DNA of 64,000 nucleotides, taken from positions 4,774,001 to 4,838,000 of the forward strand of contig JAGYVD010000001.1 of NCBI GenBank assembly GCA_021209875.1. The letters are read 5' to 3'. How positions within the stretch are numbered: position 1 is the stretch's first letter; every line of letters starts with the position of its first letter. The notes beneath the pieces were generated by a model. It did no database searches. It was not told the DNA's origin and saw nothing but the letters and a program-made list of their open reading frames with translations. The position numbers were made by a program, and so were the translations under genes. Source of the DNA: Rosellinia necatrix. Taxonomy: Eukaryota; Ascomycota; Sordariomycetes; Xylariales; Xylariaceae. Of the stretch, positions 23,189 to 34,907 are shown one piece after another.

Positions 23189-26100
23189 TCTGCAGCTGAC
23201 AGAGGACCTGTCAGGGTGGGATCAGGTCTCGGGTCTCAGGGCTCGTGGCGGGTGCAACACAACAGGTGCTGGGCGGCACCTGGAGTGCCGAGAATACTGC
23301 GTCACGGTCCGCGAGGTAGTATGGGAGGGAGCTGCCGGTTTAATCGCAGGCGAAGAATTGCAAATCCATGGAAGGACACAATCCGATTTTCAGATGGCTC
23401 GGATCCGTGTTGGGCTGTGTGGTGAAGCTGGTCGGCACAGCTTACAGTGTCCTAACGGAAGGGCGAGAGAGGGCGTATGGTGGTATTTCACGAAAAGAGC
23501 CACAGGGGAGGAGCCGTGTTTCTGGGAGCGGATGCAGGGAGAAACCTGAGCGGGTGGAGAAAAAGGATCGGATTCGATAGATGTGATGGGATGGGTGGCA
23601 CGAAATGGGCAGTGGAATGGGGTTTAATGAGAGCTGGGGGGCGGGATAGGTGCTAGCCGTACCGGGGTTGATACAGTGTCACTGTGAGGCCTTCTGGGGT
23701 AGTTATCGGTAGAGGTACCGTAGTGTAGGCACTGTAGTGGAGGCGCTGCAGTGGATGTTGTCAGGCGATCCGAGTGCCTGCAGGTCGCGTCCGCCAGTAG
23801 GACTGAACATATACTAAGGCACTACTTTGGTAATCAATGGGATGGGATTCATGCTCTCTTCGAGTACTCGCTGTACATAGAGAGGTACCTATAGAGGTAA
23901 GTAAGTATGCCTGGTGCTGCACGACAGTCGTCAGCTAGAGCCGGTGGCGGATAAATACAAGATAATAAATAAATATAGCAATGGCAACAGAAATAAATTT
24001 GGGAGTAGACGGCCGAATTGTCGGCTCGACCCGGAGCCCCTAAATAACTACTACATATGTGAAGTTTACCGAGCTCGTTGCATCACGCCACTAGGAGACA
24101 GACGCCAATATGCAATACCAAGCAACCTAGCGCACTCGCACAAGTAGGCTACTGAGCCAAGTAGGTATGTAGTATCTGGTGTCGGCCAAGTCTCCAATAA
24201 GGATTGGCGCTCATACAGGCGGGGGAATAACAGCAAAGCCCGATGATGATTAGCTCAGCACAGTTGAATTATGATGATGGGTGACAATGCTCACGTTGGG
24301 GACCCGAGTACACACACACATTGCCGTTAGCTATCCCGTTGCCTGGTAAACTGGCTATTCTATCGAGCGAGGTCTGACATGACGACAAGGTGAGGCAGAC
24401 AGCCTCCTACGGTCATATACAACCACACCATCACGGGCTGCTAACTACCCGTGCAGTCAGTAGTGTATGTACGTACCTAGGTCAACTAGGTGGTTACTGT
24501 AGGTGGCTAGTGCAGCGTAGCTCGTTGGGCTTGCGCGAACAGCCCCTCAAATAGTGATGGACGCAATCAACCCCTGTTTGGGGAAGACAATCAATGTGCT
24601 GTGGATGCAAGAAGACGAAACGAGGGGGCTGAGGTTCTGCAAGCCAACGAACTTTCAACACCACATGTCACGATCTACGGTAGGCAGTTCTCATCTCAGG
24701 TCAGCGGTATGGCTGCCTGAGGTGAAATGCTCGGATAGACTGGAAGAGAAGTGACTGGAGGATTTAGCTGCACTCGGCAAGGTATACGGGCTATCTTGGG
24801 GCTCTTGGGGGCGTCTTGGTTTCTTGGTTTTCACCTAGGCAGCTCATTTGAGGCCTTGGCAGGAAGATGACTTACAGTATGTACTTGTACGCTACGCTAA
24901 CCTACCTACACTACCTACCTGCCCACCTACCCACCTAGTTGCTTCCAACAGTCGAACAGGTTGGCAGAGAGGTGGGTCTGATATGGGTAAGGTACCTTAC
25001 CTACGTTAGCGAGCGGGCGGGTACCTCGTACAGTATATAAAGGTAAGCCTGAATCATAATGACTAGGGTATGCAACGCAGCCGTCCGACTCGACGACCGC
25101 GTGGTGCGGAAGAATCCTCGAGAACGTTTCACCGTCTTCGTGCCACACACACAGAAGAGGCGGCCCCGACAAGGAAACGGTAATGTTCCATTGCTTGCGC
25201 TAGAAACGATATTCGGCTGGACGAGTCAAGAAGAACGTGTCTCTTCTCTCACGGTGTTTAGCGTAATACCCGACATGGTAAGCGGCACTCCCATGGGCAA
25301 AGCGTGGGGTGCTAGTGAGCCGATTCTACCTGCAGCTCCGTCACCCTTGCCAATTCAGTCGATGGCCAGGGTTGCATATGCTGTACAGCACAGTATACGG
25401 ACCCGAGGCGGGGCCGCCTACATTGCAATGCCGGGGAGTACAGGTAGCATTTAGTGTAGTCTAGATCAACGTTGGAAGTCCGCCACGGATACCTGGCAAG
25501 CCCGGTTGCCTGGCAGATATCTGGAGGTATACTGTCCGGCAGCTAGCGTTTCCCGCTCCTGCTGATTGGCTCTTGGAGCAGGCACTTTGCCTGCCGCCAC
25601 CCAGGTGCAACACAGCCTGCGATACTACCATATGCTTGCATCATGTGTTTCGTAATCGGGGCTTTTTTTCTATTCGGACAGGTCTTGGTTAGGTAGGTTA
25701 TCTACCTAGCAGTCCACTCGCTGCCCAGTTCATTCGCTATCTAGCCTTCACCTAAGAAGCTCGGCAGTAAATCCGTGCACGGCTAATGGCGCTTAATAAT
25801 TACCTTGCTGCTTGAATTGAATCTCTGCCACTCTGTCACTATGAGAGTGCTCGAGTACGGACAGTGTTTATCTAGAGCATAAGAGCGTGAATACTGGCGC
25901 CAAGTTTTGAAGCTTCCTAGTGTAGTAGAGAAGAAATTTTACGCTGGTGCCAATGTTTGTTTATCTTGTAGCTCAGTTACCCCAAATCTAGCCTCATGCC
26001 TCGGTAAGTGAGAGAGGTATATATGCACATATGTAAGTATGGTAGAGTTATTAGTGGGGCATTTGCGGACCCAAGAAGAGTTACTGTTACAAGGTACCTA

Positions 26101-26890
26101 GGTAGGTAGGTACACTGGGTACTTGTTACTACTACATAGAGGCTATGAACAGATAGGCGCTTAAACTTGTTATGGCCGATTCCGGACGGAGATTCGCAAG
26201 AGAAGTGCTTGGCTCTAGGTATTTGGTTCGGTTATACCCTAGGAAGGAAACAACACGACATTGAGAGTCAAGAGAGGTTGCGTAGAAACCTGAGGCTTGT
26301 TGGTCGAAAAAACTGCTTGGGAGCTCTGGCCCAGGCTTCAGGGCGTACGGCGCTACCACACCTAAATAGATGGATTGCCGAAAATGGCAATTTTACCAAA
26401 AAGGTATTGTACCTCAGGTATAGTTACATACGTAGTACTTCACTGGTTGTGTTATCTTTTGCTGTATTCCAGGCTACGGATACTTTATTCCATCTGCCCT
26501 CTATTGTAGAAAGCAAGTCGCTCTTATCTGCACAATAGCGATCGGTGGGCAAGTTACTGGTTCGCAGAGCAAGGGTGACCATAGTAAATGTAGAGGTAGT
26601 TAGTTAGTTATACTGAGCAGTCATCTTAGTTTCCAGCGGCACAGTTCTTTCAAAGGTTGTGAAGTCTCAACTTATATACATGGACAAAACATCGGACGAA
26701 TAGTGAATTAGTTAGTATACCATCAACCTACCTAAACCAAAAACTAGTGACTCGTACGACCAAAATAGGGAATAACGGGAATGTATAGAAAATAGATATA
26801 AAGAGCGACATGGGATTCGTAACGGCCCACAGAGCCGGCACGCCCCAGAGGCAAAACTTTACCCAGAGAATGGCGCAGGGAAATAATAAC
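23189..26890. other. Gene-poor stretch of about 3.7 kb
   Basis: The first 400 bp are the upstream region of the FlbE-like gene. Beyond that I see no convincing gene. A 131-codon open frame at 25059-25454 has no family I recognise and no splice context. CCTA/TAGG motif clusters occur near 23885-23910, 24470-24490, 24895-24940, 25690-25720 and 26095-26115. The last of these combines GGTACCTAGGTAGG with further TAGG copies. Confidence 0.55.
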
Positions 26891-27943
26891 TCACCATTGG
26901 CGATGTCTCATCCTCGTCAGCACCCAGAAGTCGTCTTCGGGCACCCGCTCGAAATCCTTTTGCGCCTTGCGCATCTCTGCCTTAGCTTCGTCCGTACCAA
27001 GCCGCTCGGCTTCGCGCCGTGCTATCCTAAACTTCTCGGCGAGGTCCGTCCATCTCTCCACGGATATCTCACGTCTGTCCTTTTCCGCACACCTAAAGCA
27101 TGAACTTCCAATCTTCCCACCGTTAGCTAAGGTATCCGGAAGTGTGTGGATCGTGTCCTGGGCAATAAGGCGCGGTTGGACCTGATGGCCACAACGCGTG
27201 TGGGTCATGCTAACTCGACAAAACGGACAGGAAGCGTGGTTTGTAAGCCACGCTTCGATGCAAGCATTACAAAATAAGTGGCCACAAGGTAATACAGCGG
27301 TCGTCCCAGGCCTCGGATTTTCCGCAGTAATAGCCAACTTCAAAGGCGCCTGCTGACAGATCTGGCATACGAGGTTGTTAGGTTCATCGATAAGAAATGT
27401 GATCTTAGGCGATGGTACAAAGCACTCTTTGCTTGATGGCCCTTCCGAGTTATCGGTATCCGCCGAGGCCGCGCGGAATTGCTTCAAGAAGCCTCGCACA
27501 AGATATTTTAGATAAGCCGTGGCATCTCGCGGCTTCTTGCTTGGCAATATAGAATCCTCGGAACCACTAAAGCCGGCTTCGTTACGGGGAGAATTAGATT
27601 GTATCACTGAGCGTCTATGAGGACGTGTGTAGGTGGCTGTAATCTCCCTCCATTGATGTATAGCGTCGTTTTGCATTGGCCGCCACTCCAATATCCTGTT
27701 TGATGACGCAGGCGCTGGCATAGGCTCTGGCACTGGCTCTGGCACTGGCTGCTCGCGACGCAGAGGGACGGAATAGGCGATAGGAATGTTCTGTCGACGA
27801 CGGAGCAGGTGGCTGATGCCTGAGCTGGGGAGGATTGGACTATCAGCACTGCACGGCGTTGAGGGACGCTCGTCTAAATGGTCTCGTATGTTGAGTCGGC
27901 TTAGAAACCTACTGCCCTTGTTGGCGGCTTCTCCAGAAGGCAT
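26891..27943 (-). CDS. RING-finger (C3HC4) protein, probable E3 ubiquitin ligase
   Basis: A single open frame gives 350 aa from the ATG at 27943; without an ATG the frame stays open upstream to about 28087. A RING-HC finger lies at about residues 193-242: CQIC, a 23-residue loop, CGHLFCNAC, then CPFC (ligands Cys193, 196, 220, His222, Cys225, 228, 239, 242). The N-terminal half is Pro/Ser-rich and probably disordered, with a PEPVPEPMP repeat near residue 70. The C-terminal part after the RING is a charged helix (KFRIARREAERL). No transmembrane segment is seen. RING proteins of this kind transfer ubiquitin from an E2; the substrate is unknown. It is divergent with LEA1 across an 840-bp spacer. 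Confidence 0.75.
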   Translation of the reverse strand: MPSGEAANKGSRFLSRLNIRDHLDERPSTPCSADSPILPSSGISHLLRRRQNIPIAYSVPLRREQPVPEPVPEPMPAPASSNRILEWRPMQNDAIHQWREITATYTRPHRRSVIQSNSPRNEAGFSGSEDSILPSKKPRDATAYLKYLVRGFLKQFRAASADTDNSEGPSSKECFVPSPKITFLIDEPNNLVCQICQQAPLKLAITAENPRPGTTAVLPCGHLFCNACIEAWLTNHASCPFCRVSMTHTRCGHQVQPRLIAQDTIHTLPDTLANGGKIGSSCFRCAEKDRREISVERWTDLAEKFRIARREAERLGTDEAKAEMRKAQKDFERVPEDDFWVLTRMRHRQW

Positions 27944-28781
27944 TTCCTTTGGGCAAACTATCGGGCAGCTTTTCACTCTTCTTAACTGACTCGATGGATA
28001 CTTAAGTAGTGTGCGGTTTGCCTTCTTCCTCCAGGAGGTTAGACGCCAGGAATTATATATTCTGCCTAGTGCGCGCTCGCAAGACAAAGCACTTTGTTCG
28101 TTGATACAATACTGTGTGGTTTTTCCCTTGCCATCTTTGTTTGCTAGACTACTTCGCCCTGAACAATCACCTTACACAAGAGTCTTTCTTTATGTGACTT
28201 GGACATTGTTCTGCATTGTTGTCGAGGTCCATTTCTATTGTAGTGTTGAGGTAACTAGGCCGACGCATGCCAAAGACCAGATAGGGAGGTCAAAGGTGAT
28301 TGAAGGGGATGGAAAATCAGAGTGATATCTCGAAAATACGAACATGGAAACATGGAGGAGGTATTATTACTCTTTGTGAATGTTCAGCATTTACACTAGG
28401 TATGTGGTATGTGCTACGTGCTGCCACTACAGTGCATGTTCCACCGTGCATGTGGGGAAGAAGGCTAGAATTAAAATGGAAGAGTACCTAGGTACTTAAG
28501 TACCTGTCAAGGAATTCTAAAAATCTGCCCCCATCAGATAACCAACTAGTCGCCAGTTTATCTATCTTCAGCCTTGCTTCTCTCACAATAGCACAATAGG
28601 GAAGAGACGCTGCACGTGTTTTCTGATGCCAATTCCTATTTCGGCCCTACCAATTCGCCCTACGCTCCCCAACCTAAGACAGTCCTGAGCATAGAGTTGG
28701 GACCACGACATAATAACTCTACCACGCCGAATTGGTTGAATCTGAACGGTAAATCCCACCTAATCATCGCCTCGCCTAAAA
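27944..28781. promoter_or_regulatory. Bidirectional spacer between the RING gene and LEA1
   Basis: About 840 bp between two divergent starts. Frames on either side are short. A GTACCTAGGTACTTAAGTACC motif cluster at about 28485-28505 contains nested palindromes. No TATA box is placed with confidence. Confidence 0.5.
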
Positions 28782-29843
28782 ATGAGGCTCACGGCCGAGC
28801 TCCTGCAGAACTCGCCGTCATGGCTCAACGCGCTGAAGGAGCGTGAGCTTGATCTTCGAGGTACGTCAGAAAAGAACAGATACTACACGTCTATTTGATC
28901 TAGTCGTCAAGCCAAGGAAAGAGGAGCAGAGTTGATAGCAAGCCTTTGTCGGCCTGAATAGGACACCGCATCCCTGCCATTGAAAACTTGGGTGTCGCAG
29001 GCGTGAGTACCTCCCACTCTCCTACGTGTTTTACCATGCTGGCCAAACCTTCGTGATCGAGGTGGCCTCGGCATGGCCCCGGCAAGCCCGCTACTGCCGT
29101 TGCTGACCTATGTGTGTACCCCCACCTTAGCCTCAAGATGCCATAGATCTCGTCGATAACGATATCCAAGTGCTGGGTAACTTCCCGCTCTTGCCACGCA
29201 TACATACACTTCTTTTAGCACGCAACCGCGTCGCCTCGATACAGCCGACACTCGTGAATTCGATTCCCAACCTCACGAATCTTCAACTCGAATCGAACAA
29301 TCTGAATGAGCTTGCCGATTTAGACCCCCTGGGTTCATTCCCACGATTGACGCACCTGGTCTTGCGAGACAACCCTGTTACCAAGAAAGAGGTGAGCACG
29401 ATACCGACCACTATATGGGCATTGCCGATGGGCAAGAGAAACACCATACTGACATGGGCTTTTACCAATTACAGCATTACCGATATTGGGTGCTGTGGCG
29501 CTGTCCGTCTGTACGGTTTCTGGATTATGCCAAAGTGAAGGACGCCGAACGCCAGCACGCAAAAGAGCTATTTGGTACGACTGAGTCGCCTACGGATCTT
29601 GCGATAAATATTATGGACGTCAAATCTAAAACGTTTGATGCCTCATCTTCTCTCGAGAGCCGGGGCGCCACCAGCCTGTCGACGCGTATGTCTAGGATCA
29701 AGCTCACCGACAAGGAGAGGAAGCGGTTGCAGGAGATGATCAAGCGGGCACGAAGCCTAGACGAGATCACGAGACTTGAGACGATGCTGAGAGAGGGCAG
29801 ACTACCCACTGGTGTTCATATGAACGACGAGATGGAAGAATAA
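28782..29843 (+). CDS. U2 snRNP component A' (Lea1)
   Basis: Four exons: 28782-28860, 28962-29002, 29131-29391 and 29475-29843. All introns are GT-AG and phases agree, giving 249 aa, the usual size. The start MRLTAELLQ followed by ELDLRG and IPAIENLG is the family opening. Leucine-rich repeats run from about residue 40 to 125 (VDNDIQVLGNFP, LLLARNRV, LQLESNNL, LVLRDNPVT). They are capped by the LRRCT-like HYRYWVLWRCPSVRFLDY. The C-terminus is a charged helix. Known role: Lea1/A' pairs with Msl1/B'' on U2 snRNA stem-loop IV and is needed for prespliceosome formation in the nucleus. The second exon is only 41 nt. It converges with the histone-fold gene 395 bp away. Confidence 0.95.
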
Positions 29844-30238
29844 ATAGGAGAGGCAAACATGAACATCTTATTTGAAGGAGGTGATGGCAATATGCCCGAA
29901 AATCTGGAGGGACAAGGGAACACGCCATGACGATACAAGTCCGGTACTATATACCCATGAATTCAAGGTGGTGGCATTTGCTGGTCTTCCTTCCACACCT
30001 GTCCGAGCACCATTTAATTACAAGTTTGACTACGTTTTTATTATGCAGGATGCAATACGTGATGTGCCCCCTAACCCTTCGCCAACATTTACCCGTACGC
30101 AATGGCAATGCAACGCCTTCACACTCTCTGGCTACTAGCCTATCATTCCTCACCTCCAGGCCTGCCACATCGCTCCCTGCTGCCAACATCGTCTCACTAC
30201 CAGCGGGGTAAATAGTACGTCACAAAAGGCACGACCTC
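29844..30238. other. Convergent intergenic spacer
   Basis: 3' flanks of LEA1 (plus) and the histone-fold gene (minus). I see no coding signal. It presumably holds both polyadenylation regions. Confidence 0.6.
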
Positions 30239-31139
30239 TTAGTCTGTCATCTGGACGTCCCCGTCACCCCCGTTCGCGCGCCTCATCTCATCCTGCAGCT
30301 GCTCATTCGGGCCCATGGCGGCATCGTCCTCGCTCACGATGCGGGCCCCGCTGGCCCCAATGAAACTAGCGATGCTCCGATTTCCCCCGCCGGCGGCGGC
30401 GGCGCTCGCGCGGCTCTTGTGCTTCTTCCCGTTCGCCTGCCGCGGCGGCGTCGGGTGCACGTCATCGGCAGCGGCGGCGGCGGCAGCGGCAGCGGCTGCT
30501 GCTGCGGCGGTGGCATTAGCGGCCGCCGCGGGCCCGGCTTTGCCGCCGCCGCTGAGGCTCGCGCGCGTCGCGGCCGCGTGCGCCTTGATCTGCTTGTAGG
30601 ACACCGTCTTGGGCACCATGTCCTCAAGGAACTGCAGGTTATCCTGGTGCGAGACCGCGTTCGCTAAAGGTCGGGGGGAATTGGTGTTAACTTGAGATCC
30701 TTCCCCCCATGTGCATTATGTATATATAATGATGGGCCGGGGATAAAGGGGCGAAGTAGCGTACCTAGGTCTTTGTATTGTATGTTCCGTCGGGGCTTGC
30801 GCTCCAGCTTCACCATGTTCAGGCCTTCGCCGGCGAGATACTGGATGAACATCTCCTGTATTGGGTTGGGATGTTAGTGGTGGGGAGGGGGCACTCTGGG
30901 TTCTGGAGGGGGTACAAGTCGCGTGGATTACATACGGTTGCCAACGTGATGACAAAGGCGGCATTGTTAGAACAGATGCCGATGTCTTGATCTTGGGCAA
31001 TGATCTTCTTCACTCTTGACACTGGGAGGGCCGTTAGTTAGCCTTGCGGCAGCCGGTCTTTGCGGGCACACTGACATGGAAGCTCGACTTGGCCAGTTAC
31101 CTCCTTTCTCGGAGGGATTGCTGTTGTGTTGTAAGGCAT
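30239..31139 (-). CDS. Dpb3/CHRAC-type histone-fold protein (DNA polymerase epsilon subunit family)
   Basis: Four exons on the minus strand: 31139-31076, 31021-30936, 30855-30765 and 30663-30239, giving 221 aa. The first donor is GTCAGT. It joins MPYNTTAIPPRKE and VTGQVELP to LSRVKKII; the nearer GTAACT donor would create a stop. A CBF/NF-Y-type histone fold spans about residues 22-105: SRVKKIIAQDQDIG, NNAAFVITLATEMFIQYL, DLANAVSHQDNLQFLEDMVP. The DLAN...FL.D..P pattern resembles CHRAC15/POLE4/Dpb3, which pair with a Dpb4-type partner in DNA polymerase epsilon and chromatin-remodelling complexes. The tail holds a polyalanine tract (about 14 Ala), a basic stretch and an acidic end. NF-YC is a weaker alternative, since its CCAAT-binding features are not evident. 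Confidence 0.75.
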
Positions 31140-32207
31140 GATGCGCAAATCTCCTTTTCTCGGGTTTTCCGATCAAGCAAACCCACAGTCCTAGCGTAGG
31201 GGGGCTTAAATCTTTGAAATAAAACACCGACAAATTACTTTCTTGTAGTATCTCTGTGAGGGAAGTTGGTGGTTAGTAAAAGTCACAGAAATAATATTAT
31301 TTGTAACCACAATAGTTGATCTGGAATAATCTTGGCTGGTACTCAACAATGGTTGTAGCGCCTAATGAGCAACATTGAATGTGGTCATACACACCCTGGC
31401 TTGGGCGTCAAGGTAGCTCTTTCGTCACCTCTCTCTCTGAGTGAATGGTCGCACGAAGGTGTTAGAAAGGGGCGAGGGGCGGGTTATTATTCCCATTCTG
31501 AATGAGATATGGGACACATAAAGGTACTGTAAATAGAACTAGACAATATACTTACTTTTGATGACAAGGCAGACAGTATCAATTGGACATATGCGATGAG
31601 GCTCTTGTGTCGAAGCCCACAAGACCCCGATAGCTAATATGATATACGCGTGTGGACGTTCTCAAGACGCGATTCCATTAAAAAAGGAGTCCATGCCCAT
31701 AGAGATCTTGGTTGGTACAATATACTTATCTAAGTTACCTGCCCAAGTGGATACCTAAGGTAAGGTGTACTTGGGTCTCAAAATAGGTTCCCTCCAGTGC
31801 ATGTGTTCCCACAAGGTCCACCATCCATCGCTGTCCCCAGCAGCCAAGACGGGTTCCAGACCCCTGTGGGAGCCCTGAAGTTGAGCCCTCCCCGATAAGA
31901 TCATTACGTACTACCCACCTCATCTCTAGGGCGCAATTCGATGCTCGTATTCTCCATCCATCATCATCACTCTTCTTCAGTCACGACAGGATACCCGTGG
32001 CTAGGTAGTTCGCCGCTCACAGCATTTTACAGTTATCGGTTCTCAGTTCACTGTTCATAGTTCACAGTTTACAGTTCACAGTCTACAGTTTGCAATTACC
32101 AATACCAACTAACTATCCATATCGCAAAGTGCCTAATCCCGCTCGACTTTGATCTTATTTACCCTAATTAAGAATCGCCGAGCGAGAATGTCCACAACGT
32201 CAGGGCG
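31140..32207. promoter_or_regulatory. Divergent spacer between the Dpb3-like and CLC genes
   Basis: About 1.07 kb without a credible gene. It contains seven tandem heptamers (32044-32092) and, at its right end, a small uORF overlapping the CLC start. The left third is AT-rich. Confidence 0.55.
32044..32092 (+). repeat. Heptamer array, CAGTTCA x7, in the CLC promoter
   Basis: Seven consecutive 7-nt units (CAGTTCA, CTGTTCA, TAGTTCA, CAGTTTA, CAGTTCA, CAGTCTA, CAGTTTG), ending 116 bp before the CLC ATG. Helical spacing is not 10.5 bp, so a cooperative binding array is only a possibility. Confidence 0.75.
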
Positions 32208-32211
32208 ATGA
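32188..32211 (+). promoter_or_regulatory. Seven-codon uORF whose stop overlaps the CLC start
   Basis: ATG at 32188 opens MSTTSGR and stops with TGA at 32209-32211. The main ATG is at 32208-32210, so the two share the bases ATGA. Ribosomes finishing the uORF end on top of the main start codon. This could lower CLC translation or allow termination-reinitiation. The uORF is seen directly; any effect is inferred and needs the transcript start to lie upstream of 32188. Confidence 0.55.
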
Positions 32212-34907
32212 ACACGCAATCCTCCTCGATCCCCCTCACCCGCCCAGAACCCTTTCGACGACCCTCGGCAGGCTCGAGATTCTCATACGCCGTATCCACA
32301 GCCGAACAAGGCCAAGACGACAATGCGCCCGTCCAGACCCGGATTGAGGAGGAGATTGCCGAGATCAAGAGATATGAGGTACGTCTTTGCGCCGATCCGA
32401 GCCATTCCTTCGCGCTCCGTTGGCCTTCTGACACGGCTATCTAGGATTTCACCACCATAGGTATACATACCTCGAACCATCCCGATCACCGTCTATCCCT
32501 GTACTAAACCTCCGTCCCACGCATAGACTGGGTCCAGGATGCGGCCCAAGAACGTCTCCGGCGGAGCGCGCAGCGGAGGAGGATGGCCGGGTTATACGGC
32601 CACGGCAAGGTCTCTTGGAGGTATCGCCTATGGGAATCCTACGACGCTGCGCAGGGATGGATCGTTGTTACGCTCATAGGCGCCGCCATCGGGCTTAATG
32701 CTGCATTCCTGAACATCATAACCGAATGGGTCGGCGACATCAAAACGGGCTATTGTACGACCGCCTTCTACCTCAACGAGAATTTCTGCTGCTGGGGCGA
32801 AGATAACGGTTGCCCAAATTGGCACAGCTGGACTGGCTTCGGGCCTGCCAACTATATTCTATACATTATTTTTGCCGTAAGTCGAATATGTGTCCCCTCG
32901 CCCCTGCGATGCGCGCTCAGAGTCTCGTAGACTATTTTCGCCTGCACCGCCGCTACGCTAGTGAAATCCTTCGCTCCGTATGCAGCCGGTTCGGGCATCT
33001 CGGAGATCAAGTGTATTATTGCCGGCTTTGTTATGAAGGGGTTTCTGGGCTTTTGGACGCTCCTGATCAAGTCCGTCGCCCTCCCTCTCGCTATCGGATC
33101 CGGCCTCTCGGTGGGGAAAGAGGGCCCAAGTGTGCATTATGCCGTTTGCACGGGCAATGTGATCTCCAGGATGTTTGCCAAGTATAGGCGCAATGCTTCC
33201 AAGACTCGCGAAATTCTGAGCGCTTGTGCCGCTGCCGGCGTCGCCGTCGCATTTGGCAGTCCCATCGGCGGCGTCCTCTTCTCTCTAGAGGAAATGTCAA
33301 ACCATTTCCCCCTCAAGACTCTTTGGAGGAGCTATTTTTGCGCTCTCGTTGCAACGGCAGTGCTAGCAGCGATGAATCCCTTCCGAACCGGCCAACTCGT
33401 TATGTTTCAGGTCAAATACGACAGGTCATGGCATCTCTTCGAAGTGATCCCTTATATCTTTATCGGTATCTTTGGGGGTTTGTATGGCGCATTCGTCATC
33501 AAGTGGAATCTACGGGTACAGACGTTCCGGAAGAAGTATCTCACGAAATGGCCCGTCCTCGAGGCAACTCTATTAGCTGCGGGAACAGCTATTATCTGCT
33601 ATCCGAATGCATTCCTACGCATCGACATGACGGAAAGCATGGAGATCCTTTTCCTCGAGTGCGAAGGGGCTGAGGACTACCATGGGCTATGCGAGCCGGA
33701 CAAATTCTGGTTCAATGTCTTCTCTTTAACACTTGCGACAGTCATTAGGATCTTCTTAGTCATCATTTCTTACGGTTGTAAGGTACCAGCCGGAATATTT
33801 GTCCCTTCGATGGCTATCGGAGCTAGCTTCGGGCGAACTATTGGGGTCATCATGCAGGGAATTTATCGCGCAAACCCGGAGAGTGCGTTCTTCTCAGCTT
33901 GTTTACCAGACGAACCATGCATAACACCTGGAACATATGCCTTCCTGGGCGCTGCGGCCGCATTGAGCGGTATCATGCATATCACAATCACGGTGGTGGT
34001 CATCATGTTTGAGCTTACAGGAGCGTTAACCTACATTTTGCCCACTATGATTGTAGTTGGCGTTACCAAGATCGTATCCGACCTATCTGGAAAGGGTGGC
34101 ATTGCCGATCGCATGATCAGCTTCAGTGGTTTCCCTTTTCTCGACAATAAGGAGGAACACAATTTTGGCGTTCCAGTATCAACTGTCATGACTAGTGATG
34201 TTGTAGCCATTCCTATACATGGAATGACTCTGGGAACGATCGAGAATTTACTCAAGGAGCCGCATTACCAGGGCTTCCCTGTCGTTGAGAATACCCGTAA
34301 CAAAATTCTTGTTGGCTACATTGGTAAGACAGAGCTACGATACGCTATCGATCGCCTGCGTCGGGATCGAGCCATAGTTGTGGATTCACAAGCAAGATGC
34401 AACTTCTCCCCACCAGCAGCGACAGGTTCTGCCATGGTACCGACCGTTACCATCAGCAATACCGACTTTAGCACGTCCTCGGCGTCGATCGACTTTAGCC
34501 GCTACGTGGATGCCACGCCAGTAACGGTGCATCCGCGATTACCACTTGAGACGGTGATGGATATGTTCCGCAAGATCGGACCCCGGGTGATTCTGATTGA
34601 GCATCACGGGAAGTTGACAGGGCTGGTAACAGTCAAGGACTGCCTTAAATACCAATTCAAGGTAGAGGCCGCAGAGAGTCCGCGAGAGGAACACGAGATC
34701 GCCGAGGGGAACGAGAAATTATGGCGCGTGATAGAGAGAATAGCCGAGTGGTTCTCGGGCAAGGTGACTGAGGTTAGCGGGGGTCGCATCAGGCTGGGAG
34801 GTGGCAACGAGGAATCAAATTCCTTATTACGGGGCGGTCATGGGCATATAATGGATGGGGATGAGGATGTAGGCGATGTTGACGGCGTTGAGCTTGAGAA
34901 TAGATGA
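32208..34907 (+). CDS. CLC-type chloride channel / Cl-/H+ exchanger with CBS pair
   Basis: Four exons: 32208-32378, 32445-32460 (a 16-nt microexon), 32527-32876 and 32931-34907, giving 837 aa. The joined N-terminus reads IKRYEDFTTIDWVQDAA, the usual cytosolic opening of fungal Gef1-type CLCs. Multiple membrane helices span about residues 100-600. Selectivity motifs are GSGISEIK (about 199), GKEGP with the gating Glu at about 243, and AGIFVPS. SPIGGVLFSLEE is also conserved. Two CBS domains follow (VSTVMTSDVVAIP...; VDATPVTVHPRLPLETV...). The tail is Gly/Asp-rich. Family role: chloride transport, often proton-coupled, in Golgi, endosome or vacuole membranes, supporting acidification and copper/iron homeostasis. 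The gating Glu favours exchanger or gated-channel activity. Yeast Gef1 is 779 aa. Family call is secure; organelle is inferred. Confidence 0.93.

Noticed and set aside
31076..31100. Earlier donor (GTAACT at 31100) for exon 1 of the Dpb3-like gene
   Set aside because: Joining it to the next exon gives an immediate stop. The GTCAGT donor at 31075 keeps VTGQVELPLSRVKK in frame.
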